Under the pieces are notes generated by a model. It saw nothing but the letters and a program-made list of their open reading frames with translations. It ran no database searches and was not told the origin of the DNA. Below, piece by piece: positions 34,277 through 41,482 of a stretch of DNA of 41,482 nt (its first letter is position 1; the number at the start of each line of letters is the position of its first letter). Position numbers and translations under genes: made by a program. The DNA is from Sphingomonas elodea ATCC 31461 (GTDB taxonomy: Bacteria > Pseudomonadota > Alphaproteobacteria > Sphingomonadales > Sphingomonadaceae): assembly GCF_000226955.1 (NCBI RefSeq), contig NZ_AGFU01000051.1:1-41482 (forward strand), read 5' to 3'.

Positions 34277-34663
34277 GATTATGTCGTCAAGCCGTTCAAC
34301 CCGGTGGAAGTCGTGGCGCGGGTGAAGGCAGTGCTGCGCCGCGCGGGGCCGGGGGCATCGAGCGGCGTGCTTCGGATTGGCCCGGTCGAGATAGACACCA
34401 ACGCGCATCTCGTCCGCACCGCGCAGGGCGCAGTGGCGCTGACGCTGACCGAGTTCCGCCTGCTCACCCACATGGCGCGCACCCCCACCCGCGTCTTCAG
34501 CCGCAGCGAACTGCTCGATGCCTGCCTGCCGGGATCGGACGCGCTCGATCGTACGGTCGGCAGCCATGTCAGCAAGCTGCGCCGCAAGCTGGAACAGGCC
34601 GGCGCGCCCGACATGCCCGAGGGCGTACGCGGCGTCGGCTACCGGCTCAGTTCGCGCACATGA
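34262..34663 (+). pseudogene. OmpR-type response regulator, C-terminal fragment
   Basis: The frame reads ERGADDYVVKPFNPVEVVAR, the end of a receiver including its conserved Lys, followed by a complete winged-helix output domain (VLRIGPVEIDTNAHLVR, LTLTEFRLLTHMARTPTRVF, DRTVGSHVSKLRRKLEQ, GVRGVGYRL). The first 80 or so receiver residues with the phospho-Asp are missing. An ATG at 34304 could still initiate a free DNA-binding domain. The upstream edge lies in the RND remnant of the opposite strand, so this is a head-on junction. Confidence 0.82.
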
Positions 34664-34719
34664 AAAAGCGGATCTGGATAGGCCTCACATCCGCGCAAGC
34701 TGCGTCGCTCGCGTTCTAA
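34660..34719 (+). pseudogene. Possible first codons of a sensor kinase
   Basis: ATG at 34660 overlaps the regulator stop (ATGA), as kinase genes usually do in such pairs. The codons read MKKRIWIGLTSAQAASLAF and then TAA. This looks like the start of a membrane-bound kinase N-terminus cut off by a junction. The next 62 bases before czcA's end show nothing recognisable. Confidence 0.4.
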
Positions 34720-34781
34720 AGTCCCGCACCGCAGCGGTATCGATGTCAAGGGCGGCCACGTCGCCTCGAACCGCGCCGAGT

Positions 34782-37700
34782 CTATGCCCGAGAGAGTATC
34801 CATCGGTACAGGCTCGGCAGCAGCACCAGCGTCAGCAACGTCGAGGTAACGATGCCGCCGATCACCACCGTGGCGAGCGGGCGCTGGACCTCCGCCCCCG
34901 CGCCGCTGGCGATCGCCATCGGCAGAAACCCGATCGAGGCGACCAACGCGGTAGAAAGCACCGGCCGCAGCCGATCGCGGGCGCCCTGGCGCACCGCGGT
35001 GTCGATCGGCAGCGCCTCGCCCTCCCGGCCGTCGCGCAGGCCGTTGATGTGGTCGATCAGCACCAGCCCGTTGAGCATCGCGATACCCGACAGCGCGATG
35101 AAGCCGATCGCTGCGGTGATCGAGAAGGGCATGCCGCGCAGCCACAGCGCCAGCACGCCACCGGTGATCGCGAACGGGATGCCGGTGTAGACGATCGCCG
35201 CCTCTCGCAGACTGCCGAGCGCGGCATAGACCAGTGCGAAAATCAGCAGCAGCGCGAGCGGCACTACGATCGCCAGCCGCCGCTGCGCCGCCTCCAGCTG
35301 GTGATACTGGCCGCCGAATTCGATGCGATAGCCTTGCGGCAGCTTGATCTGCCGACCCAGCTCGGCCCGCGCCTTGTCGACATAGCCGGCAAGATCGCTG
35401 GTCGACAGGTTGACCATCAGCGCGGCGCGGCGATTGCCATCGTCGTGTAGGATCGGCTCGACCATCTGCGTTTCCCGCAGGCGGGCGACGCGCGACAGCG
35501 GCACCATGCCGAACGGGCCGACTCGCAAGGGCAGCGCAAGGATCGCTTGGCGGTTCGCGCGCAACCCCTCGGCCATGCGGATCACGATTGCGTGACGCGC
35601 CGCATTGTGTGGGATGAAGCCGACTTCGGCCCCGGCCACGGCGTCGCTGATCGCCTTGTTCACCTCCTGCGTGCCGATCCCCAGCCGCAGCAATGCGGCA
35701 TGGTCGAGCTCGACCACGATGGTTTTGGGGCGCCCCGAAGTCTCGAACGCGACACCTTCCGTGCCCGGCTGTTTCTCCAGGATCGCCTTGGCCTGCGCCG
35801 CCGCGCGTTCGAGCACGTCATAATCGTCGCCATAGATCTTCACCGCGACGTCGGCGCGCACGCCCTCCAGCATTTCGTTGAACCGCATCTCGATGGGCTG
35901 AGCGAATTCGAAATGCTGGTCGGCATAAACCTGTTGTGCGACCTTCTCGATCCCGGCGATCAGTGCTGCCTTGGTGCGCGGCTTGCCTTCGCCCTCGGGC
36001 CAGTCCTTTTCAGGTGCGTAGAAGATGTAGAGGTCGTTCTGCTCGGGCGGCATCGGATCGGTAGCGACCTCGCTGGTGCCGATGCGCGAGAAGGTGTGGG
36101 TGATCTGCGGGAAGGCCTTGCGGATCGCAACTTCGGTCGCCTGCTCGATCGCGAGGCTGCGCTCCAGCGACATGCCGACCGGGCGATAGACCATTGCGGT
36201 GATCGCCCCTTCATCCAGCTGCGGGGTGAACTGCGCGCCGAGCGTGCGGAAGGCGAGGAAGGTCGCCCCCAGCAGCGCTGCCGCGCCGATCACCAGCAGC
36301 AGCGGGTGCGCGAGGGCCGCGGAAAGCACCGGCGTATAGGCGCGGTTGGCAAGGCCGATCAGGCCCTTCTCCTCGCCGGGCTCGGCATGGGTTGCCGGCG
36401 CTCGGAGCAGCCAGGCCGAAAGCATTGGCACGATCGTGAAGGTCCAGGCGAGCCCGGCGACGATCGCCAGCATCACCGCCTGCGCCATCGGCTGGAACAG
36501 CTTGCCCTCCACCCCGCCCAGGCTCAGCACCGGCACATAGACGAGCGCGATGATCGCGATGCCGAAGAAGGTCGGCCGGGCCACGCTGCGCGCCGCCTCG
36601 GCGACGATCGCGCGGCGTTCCTCGGGCGAGAGGTCGCCGCCCTTTTCCTGCCGCCGGGCCGCCAGCAGCCGCAGCCCATTCTCGACGACGACGATCGCGC
36701 CGTCGACGATCAGCCCGAAGTCGAGCGCGCCCAGGCTCATCAGATTGCCCGACACCCCGATGGCATGCATGCCGGTGACGGTGACGAGGAAGGCGAGCGG
36801 AATGACGAGCGCGACAATCAGCGCCGCCCGCCAATTGCCCATCACCACCAGCAGCACCAGCGCCACCAGCAACGCGCCTTCGCCGAGGTTCCGTTCCACC
36901 GTCGCAATGGTGCGATCGACCAAATCTGCGCGGCTGTACTGCCGGTCGATCACCATGCCCTTGGGCAGCGCGTCCTGGATTTCGGGCAGCGCCGCCTCGA
37001 TCCGCAGCGCCACCTGCCGGCTGTTCTGGCCGACCAGCATCATCGCGGTGCCAAGCACCGTCTCGCGCCCGTTCTGCGTTGCTGCCCCCTGGCGCGGACC
37101 ATGGCTGGTGACGACGGTGGCGAGGTCGCGCACCTGTATCGGTAGCACGCCGCCCGCGAACTTTACCGGAATCGCCCCGATCTCCTCCGCGCTCATCACC
37201 CGCGCGTCGGTGCGCACCGCAAAGCGCTCTGCCCCGCGTGCGACGATGCCCCCGCCGGCATTCTCGACATTTCCCGCCACCGCCTGCGCCAGTTCGGCCG
37301 CGGTGACGCCGTGCGCGGTCAGCTTGGCCGGGTCCGGCTGGACGACATATTGCTCCTCCAGCCCGCCGTTCGAGTTGACGTCAGCCACGCCGGGCACCGC
37401 GCGGAGCATCGGCCGCACGGTATATTCCTGCGCCTCGTACAGCTCCATCAACTGGCGCTCGGCCGACATGCCCTGCGGCGGCTGGCGCCATTCGAGCGTA
37501 TAGTAATAGATCTCGCCCAGCCCGGTGGTGATCGGCGCGAGCTGCGGCGTACTGCCCGCCGGCAGTTGGTCACGCACCGCGTTCAGCCGCTCGGTGACGA
37601 GCTGGCGCGCTTTCAGGGGGTCCGTCCCGTCCTTGTAGAGCAGGGTGACCTGGCTCAACCCGGTCTTGGTGAGCGAGCGGGTCTGGTCCAGCCCGGGCTG

Positions 37701-37922
37701 GCCGCCCATCGCCCGCTCGATCGGCAGCGTCACAAGCCTTTCGATCTCTTCGGGCGCAAGGGCCGCCACCGGCGTGTTGATCTGCACCTGCACGCCGGTG
37801 ATGTCCGGGATCGCATCGATCTGCAGGCTGAAATAGGACCAGAGCCCCACCGCCGCGACGATCGCGCTCACCGCCGCGACGGCGAGCCGATGATGGGTGA
37901 CCCAGTGAAGCCAGCGATTCAT
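34782..37922 (-). CDS. czcA: Heavy-metal efflux RND transporter (CzcA/CusA family)
   Basis: 1046 residues, full family length. The N-terminus MNRWLHWVTHHRLAVAAVSA leads into the first membrane helix. IPDITGVQVQINTPVAALAP and EERLVTLPIERA-like porter motifs (here EEIERLVTLPIERAMGG) follow. D401-FGLIVDG with Asp407, VVVEN and the central GGVEGKLFQPMAQ are signatures of heavy-metal RND pumps. The second half has LDEGAITAMVYRPVGMSLER and SGIAMLNGLVLIDHIN. It exports divalent or monovalent metal by proton antiport. It starts 4 bases after the outer-membrane-factor gene, with no visible Shine-Dalgarno. The adaptor subunit usually encoded between them is absent. The metal is not certain; the symbol denotes the family. 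Confidence 0.92.
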   Translation of the reverse strand: MNRWLHWVTHHRLAVAAVSAIVAAVGLWSYFSLQIDAIPDITGVQVQINTPVAALAPEEIERLVTLPIERAMGGQPGLDQTRSLTKTGLSQVTLLYKDGTDPLKARQLVTERLNAVRDQLPAGSTPQLAPITTGLGEIYYYTLEWRQPPQGMSAERQLMELYEAQEYTVRPMLRAVPGVADVNSNGGLEEQYVVQPDPAKLTAHGVTAAELAQAVAGNVENAGGGIVARGAERFAVRTDARVMSAEEIGAIPVKFAGGVLPIQVRDLATVVTSHGPRQGAATQNGRETVLGTAMMLVGQNSRQVALRIEAALPEIQDALPKGMVIDRQYSRADLVDRTIATVERNLGEGALLVALVLLVVMGNWRAALIVALVIPLAFLVTVTGMHAIGVSGNLMSLGALDFGLIVDGAIVVVENGLRLLAARRQEKGGDLSPEERRAIVAEAARSVARPTFFGIAIIALVYVPVLSLGGVEGKLFQPMAQAVMLAIVAGLAWTFTIVPMLSAWLLRAPATHAEPGEEKGLIGLANRAYTPVLSAALAHPLLLVIGAAALLGATFLAFRTLGAQFTPQLDEGAITAMVYRPVGMSLERSLAIEQATEVAIRKAFPQITHTFSRIGTSEVATDPMPPEQNDLYIFYAPEKDWPEGEGKPRTKAALIAGIEKVAQQVYADQHFEFAQPIEMRFNEMLEGVRADVAVKIYGDDYDVLERAAAQAKAILEKQPGTEGVAFETSGRPKTIVVELDHAALLRLGIGTQEVNKAISDAVAGAEVGFIPHNAARHAIVIRMAEGLRANRQAILALPLRVGPFGMVPLSRVARLRETQMVEPILHDDGNRRAALMVNLSTSDLAGYVDKARAELGRQIKLPQGYRIEFGGQYHQLEAAQRRLAIVVPLALLLIFALVYAALGSLREAAIVYTGIPFAITGGVLALWLRGMPFSITAAIGFIALSGIAMLNGLVLIDHINGLRDGREGEALPIDTAVRQGARDRLRPVLSTALVASIGFLPMAIASGAGAEVQRPLATVVIGGIVTSTLLTLVLLPSLYRWILSRA

Positions 37923-37926
37923 CGGG

Positions 37927-39180
37927 TCAGCGCGCCAGCGGGTTGCCGCCGTTCAAGGCGCGCAGCTGGAGCAGCGCCTCGATCGCGTCGCGCCGGGTAT
38001 CGAGAATGGCGCTGGTCGCCTCCAGATAAGCTTGCTGCATCTGGGTGTAGGTGGTCAGCGGCACCGCCCCCAGCCGATAGTTGCGATCGGCCTCTGCGGC
38101 GGCGGCGGCGAACCGTTGGGGCGAGGCGCCGTCCCATTTCGCCAGCGCCTCCCGCTTGGCCTGATATTGCGCGGCCTGGTCGAACACCTCGCGCAGGATG
38201 CGGCGCTCGGCGGCGACCAGCGTGGCGTTGGCCTGGGCCTGGCGCCCCTCCTCCGCCGCGACGTCCCCCGCCTGCCGGTTCCACAAGGGAATGCTGGTGG
38301 TGAGACGCACCCCGACATTGGTCTCACGAATGTCCGAGCGGGCCCGATCATAATAGGGCCCGACACTGACCACCGGGATGCGCGCCTTGCGCGCCAGATC
38401 CACCCGTAGTCCCTGCTGTTCGAACTGGGCGCGCAGCGCCTGCAGCTCGAAATTGTTGGCGCTGGCCCTTGCGGCGAGCGTCGCATCGGGGGGCAGGTCC
38501 GGCAGGCCCATGTCCGGTCGGACAATACGGACGCGCGCGGCGAAGGGCGCGCCGCGCAGCTGGTTGAGCTCGTAGAGGATCGCGTTCGCCTCGGCATCGG
38601 CCGCCGCCGCGCTGCGCTCGGCGCTGATCGCGCTCGCCTGAAGCGCGGTTGCCTCGAGCTGCGGCGAGGGGCCGGCGGGGTCGCGCGCGACGATCACCTG
38701 CGCCAGCGTCCGCATCCGGTTGGCGACCGCGCGCGCCGCCGCCGCCTTCTCGTCCGCCGCGAACAGCCGGTAACCGAGCGAACGCGCCCGCGCCGCCAGC
38801 GTCGCGTCGAACTGCTGCAGTCCGATCCGCGCCAGCGCAACCCGCCGGTCGGCAATCGCCCGCCGCAGCGCGATGCGTCCGCCGAACTCGATCGGCTGGG
38901 TGACCGAGACGGCATAGGTCATTCCCTCGCCGTTCAGCGCGCCGGTGGTGATATCGGTGGCCCGGCGCTGGCCGAACTCGATGGTCGCCTCGGGATCGGC
39001 CCAGCGACCGGCGGCCTCCCGCTCCATACCCGCGGTCTCGATCTGGCGCTGGTAGAACTGCCGCTCCGGATTGTTGGCGACCACGTCCTGGGCCAGCGCA
39101 TCCAGCGACAGTGCCGGCCCGCCTTGCGCCAGCGCCGGTGTCGCCAGACACATCCCCAGGGCGGCCGCCAGCATCCGCAT
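37927..39180 (-). CDS. czcC: TolC-type outer-membrane factor of metal efflux (CzcC-like)
   Basis: 417 residues from ATG at 39180, chosen because GGAG lies 7 bases upstream and it begins a clean signal peptide (MRMLAAALGMCLATPALAQ). An ATG at 39198 is the alternative. Two repeats of long coiled-coil helices with short strands follow, for example ALAQDVVANNPERQFYQRQI, YAVSVTQPIEFGGRIALRRA and VGVRLTTSIPLWNRQAGDVA, the last being the typical second-strand motif. It forms the trimeric exit duct for the CzcA pump encoded directly downstream. It has no lipobox. Divergent from the regulator-kinase pair across about 125 bases with TTCAG repeats. Confidence 0.88.
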   Translation of the reverse strand: MRMLAAALGMCLATPALAQGGPALSLDALAQDVVANNPERQFYQRQIETAGMEREAAGRWADPEATIEFGQRRATDITTGALNGEGMTYAVSVTQPIEFGGRIALRRAIADRRVALARIGLQQFDATLAARARSLGYRLFAADEKAAAARAVANRMRTLAQVIVARDPAGPSPQLEATALQASAISAERSAAAADAEANAILYELNQLRGAPFAARVRIVRPDMGLPDLPPDATLAARASANNFELQALRAQFEQQGLRVDLARKARIPVVSVGPYYDRARSDIRETNVGVRLTTSIPLWNRQAGDVAAEEGRQAQANATLVAAERRILREVFDQAAQYQAKREALAKWDGASPQRFAAAAAEADRNYRLGAVPLTTYTQMQQAYLEATSAILDTRRDAIEALLQLRALNGGNPLAR

Positions 39181-39246
39181 CTTCGGTCTCCGATCCATGG
39201 TGGCGCCCCTACCGGCGCTGGTCCGCGGGCGTCGACTAAAACCGCG

Positions 39247-39270
39247 TTCAGACTCTGAACTGCAATTCAG
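39247..39270. promoter_or_regulatory. TTCAG/CTGAA repeat: candidate response-regulator binding site
   Basis: TTCAG (39247-39251), CTGAA (39255-39259) and TTCAG (39266-39270) form alternating inverted and direct repeats in the gap between the divergent czcC and regulator genes. Such arrays are usual binding sites for OmpR-type regulators of metal pumps, so both operons may be controlled here. Confidence 0.5.
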
Positions 39271-39305
39271 TTGACCCCGCGCTCGCCGCACGAAACACCG
39301 CAGGC

Positions 39306-39983
39306 GTGACGCAGATCCTGCTCCTCGAAGACGATTCCGGCACCGCCGACGAAATCCGGCTGGAACTCACCGCCGCCGGCTTTGCGATCGTGCACCGGAC
39401 CAGGCTGTCCGAGGCAGCCGAGGCAGTACATGCCGGCGGCATCGACCTGCTGATCGTCGACCGCCAGCTGCCCGATGGCGAGGGGCTGGACCTGATCGCG
39501 GCCCTGCGCGCCGACGGCCTTCGTACGCCGGCGCTGGTGCTGAGCGCGCTCGGCAGCCTGGATGATCGCGTGCGCGGCCTGCGCGCGGGCGGCGACGATT
39601 ACCTCCCCAAGCCGTTCGCGCTGGTCGAGCTGCTCGCGCGCGTCGAGGCGTTGCTCCGCCGCCCGGACGAGCGGCGCGACACAAGGCTGATCGTCGGGCC
39701 GCTCGATCTCGACCTGCTGGAGGGCAAGGCGAGCCGTGCCGGCCGCCCGCTCGACCTGCTGCCGCGCGAGCTCAAGCTGCTCGACTATCTGGTGCGCCGC
39801 CCCGGCCGGATCGTCACCCGCTCGATGCTGCTCCAGGATGTGTGGGGCTACAGCTTCGAGCCGAACAGCAACGTCGTCGACGTCCATATCGGCCGCCTGC
39901 GCCGCAAGGTGGATGGCGAGGGCGAGGTACAGTTGATCCGCAACGTGCGCGGGCAAGGCTATGTCTTCGATGTTCCGGCGTGA
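39306..39983 (+). CDS. OmpR-family response regulator (metal-efflux type)
   Basis: 225 residues from GTG at 39306 with a weak AGGC upstream. The receiver has E8, D9 and D10, phospho-acceptor D52 (LLIVDRQLPDG), Ser80 and Lys102 (DDYLPKPF). The winged-helix output domain spans about 128-223 (LDLLPRELKLLDYLVRRPGR, NVVDVHIGRLRRKVDGEG, NVRGQGYVF). Its position next to a CzcC-CzcA pump suggests a CzcR/CusR-like role. The kinase gene overlaps its 3' end by about 14 bases. The gene is intact, unlike the regulator remnant at 34262. Confidence 0.92.
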   Translation: MTQILLLEDDSGTADEIRLELTAAGFAIVHRTRLSEAAEAVHAGGIDLLIVDRQLPDGEGLDLIAALRADGLRTPALVLSALGSLDDRVRGLRAGGDDYLPKPFALVELLARVEALLRRPDERRDTRLIVGPLDLDLLEGKASRAGRPLDLLPRELKLLDYLVRRPGRIVTRSMLLQDVWGYSFEPNSNVVDVHIGRLRRKVDGEGEVQLIRNVRGQGYVFDVPA

Positions 39984-41325
39984 CCCCCGCACCCGCGCGA
40001 CCTGGCGCTGGGGCGGTGCCATCGCCGCGATCCTGATCCTCCAGTCGCTCGTACTTGCGGGCATCTTCTGGGTGACCGCGACTAACAACCATCGCCGCGC
40101 GATCGAGCATATCCTGGCGGACGATTGCAGCTTCTTCGCGCTGACCCCGCCCGCCGAGCGCGCCGACGAGCTGCGCGAGCGGCTGGCCCGCGACATCCAC
40201 CGCGAGCGCTTCCTGGCACTGTTCGATGCGAGCGGGCGCCGCATCGCCGGCAATGTCGCGAGGATGCCCAGGCCTGCGCCCGATACCGGTACATCCTTTG
40301 TCGCGCCGGTCGCCCCTACCGAGCTGCCCGGCAAGACCAGCGACGTCGCCCGGCTGACGCTCTGCCCGCTATCGGACGGGACGCGCCTGCTCGCCGGCAT
40401 GGACCTCGACGATACCGAGGAAGCGCTGCGGCTGACCTGGCAGTCGCTGCTGTTCGGGCTGCTGCCGGGTGTCGTCCTTGCGCTGGGCGTCGGTCTGGTA
40501 GCCGGGCGTCGCGCGGCACGACAGGTGGACACGGTGCGGCTGCTGACCGAGCGGATCGTCTCCGGCGATCTCAGCCAGCGTCTGCCCGTATCGGCCCGGC
40601 CGGACAGTTTCGGGCTGCTCTGCGCACACATCAACACCATGCTGGACCGGCTGCAGATGCTGGTCGCCGAAGTGCGCGGCATCGGTGACGACATTGCGCA
40701 CCAGCTCCGCACCCCCCTCACCCGGCTGCGCGCCGGGCTGGAGCGCGGACTGCGCGAGGCCGAGGATCGCGCCGGTTTCGAAGCCGTGATCGACCGCGGC
40801 CTGGCGGAGATCGACGGCCTGCTCGGCATCGTCGCGGCGCTGCTCCGCCTGCGCGAGCTGGAGGACGGCGAACGCCGCAGCCGCTTCGCAGCCGTAGATC
40901 TGATGCGCCTGGTCGAGGATGCCTGCGACCTCCACCGCCCGGTGGCCGAGGATCGCGGCATCACCCTGCACTGCGCGTGCGCGCCGGTACCCCCCATCGA
41001 AGGCGATGCCAGCCTGCTGATGGAGGCGGTGGCCAATCTGATCGACAATGCGATGAAGTTCGGCCCTGCCGGCGGCACCGTGACGGTAGGCCTCGCCTGC
41101 GATGCGGGCGTGCCGCTCATCACCGTGGCCGATGAAGGAAAGGGGGTCCCACCGGCCGAGCGCTCGCTGGTGACGCAGCGCTTCTATCGGGGTCGCCGCG
41201 ACGGAACGGGCGCCGGGCTGGGGCTGGCCCTCGTCACGGGCATCGCCGAACTGCACGGCTTCACCTTGTACTTCGCGCCCGAGGGCAGTCTGGTGGCGAT
41301 CCGCTGCGGCCCGGGCCGGCCCTGA
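39970..41325 (+). CDS. Sensor histidine kinase
   Basis: 451 residues from ATG at 39970; another ATG at 39961 is in frame. Two membrane helices near 16-38 (AAILILQSLVLAGIFWVTAT) and 160-180 (LLFGLLPGVVLALGVGLVAG) flank a periplasmic sensor of about 120 residues. HAMP follows (TERIVSGDLSQRLPVSARPD). HisKA: His in DDIAHQLRTPLTRLR. ATPase: N-box VANLIDNAMKF, G1 VADEGKGV and G2 GTGAGLGLALV. All catalytic motifs are present. It should phosphorylate the overlapping OmpR-type regulator. The sensor has a Cys (DDCSFFAL) and some His residues that could bind metal, which is speculative. Confidence 0.9.
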   Translation: MFRRDPRTRATWRWGGAIAAILILQSLVLAGIFWVTATNNHRRAIEHILADDCSFFALTPPAERADELRERLARDIHRERFLALFDASGRRIAGNVARMPRPAPDTGTSFVAPVAPTELPGKTSDVARLTLCPLSDGTRLLAGMDLDDTEEALRLTWQSLLFGLLPGVVLALGVGLVAGRRAARQVDTVRLLTERIVSGDLSQRLPVSARPDSFGLLCAHINTMLDRLQMLVAEVRGIGDDIAHQLRTPLTRLRAGLERGLREAEDRAGFEAVIDRGLAEIDGLLGIVAALLRLRELEDGERRSRFAAVDLMRLVEDACDLHRPVAEDRGITLHCACAPVPPIEGDASLLMEAVANLIDNAMKFGPAGGTVTVGLACDAGVPLITVADEGKGVPPAERSLVTQRFYRGRRDGTGAGLGLALVTGIAELHGFTLYFAPEGSLVAIRCGPGRP

Positions 41326-41482
41326 ATGACGGGAGAGGATCCAGCATCGTCGTGATCCATTCCAGTTGATTCGTTCGCGGTTCAGCCTCAGCCCTTCCTT
41401 ACCGCGCTGCCTCCACGACGTCCGACTTGGGGATTAGCGCGGATTTCGACCGAGCTGAATCGTCGAGGGATTCCCAAAGGGG
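41326..41482. other. Gene-free right edge
   Basis: No coding frame, tRNA or clear terminator was recognised in the last 157 bases. A loose inverted match (GGTTCAGC near 41391 and GCTGAATC near 41453) is the only structure seen. Confidence 0.3.

Noticed and set aside
30663-34719. Mobile-element insertion as the cause of the mosaic
   Set aside because: No transposase, integrase, terminal inverted repeats or target duplications were found at any junction.
41336-41482. Insertion-sequence end or tRNA gene at the right edge
   Set aside because: Only a weak 8-base inverted match is present; no transposase codons or cloverleaf could be traced before the window ends.

Overview
The window is GC-rich DNA, most probably from a sphingomonad-type alphaproteobacterium. 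This rests on the kinds of genes present: a GH68 levansucrase of the Gram-negative type, a PEP-CTERM remnant, TonB-dependent receptor sequence, a large type V autotransporter, a DUF47/Pit phosphate pair, and start-stop-coupled operons with about 70% GC. Taxonomy is inferred; no rRNA or tRNA gene was seen.

Layout. 1-6.0 kb: the 5' part of a giant Ig-repeat surface protein (minus strand, running off the left edge), a tail-collar (MdpB-like) protein, a DUF6916-like protein and a GNAT acetyltransferase. 6.0-7.2 kb: a pyruvate oxidase (poxB-like) gene broken by an internal deletion. 7.3-9.5 kb: a Nudix-DUF47 fusion and a Pit phosphate transporter. 9.8-15.5 kb: a 1912-residue autotransporter. 15.6-16.5 kb: a MerR/B12-binding (CarH-like) regulator with two matching palindromes at its promoter and start codon. 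16.9-27.3 kb: a ten-gene chemosensory operon (double-tip MCP, triple CheW, CheB, HEAT protein, CheR, CheY, CheA, STAS-like, CheY, and an MCP-like protein with a CheZ-like motif). 27.3-30.5 kb: esterase, levansucrase and LacI regulator, with similar 18-bp candidate operators at two promoters. 30.6-34.7 kb: a mosaic of at least eight truncated genes joined at scars. 34.8-41.3 kb: a CzcA-type metal efflux pump and its CzcC-like outer-membrane factor (no CzcB adaptor between them), divergent from an OmpR-type regulator and sensor kinase. The last 157 bases hold no recognisable gene.

How the genes work together. The che operon encodes almost a full phosphorelay: cytoplasmic receptors, scaffold, kinase, two adaptation enzymes and two receivers. 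It has no CheZ or CheD, although the last gene carries a CheZ-like DxxxQ motif. The cobalamin/light-type MerR regulator lies directly upstream and divergent, so control of the operon by light or B12 is a plausible but unproven idea. The LacI regulator probably controls levansucrase and what was once a TonB receptor/esterase locus. The regulator-kinase pair at the right end probably controls the metal pump through the TTCAG repeats between them.

The most striking features are the chemosensory operon with unusual domain architectures, the CarH-like operator pair, and the cluster of deletion scars at 30.6-34.7 kb. The scars, with the poxB scar and the missing czcB, indicate either strong genome decay or assembly error.
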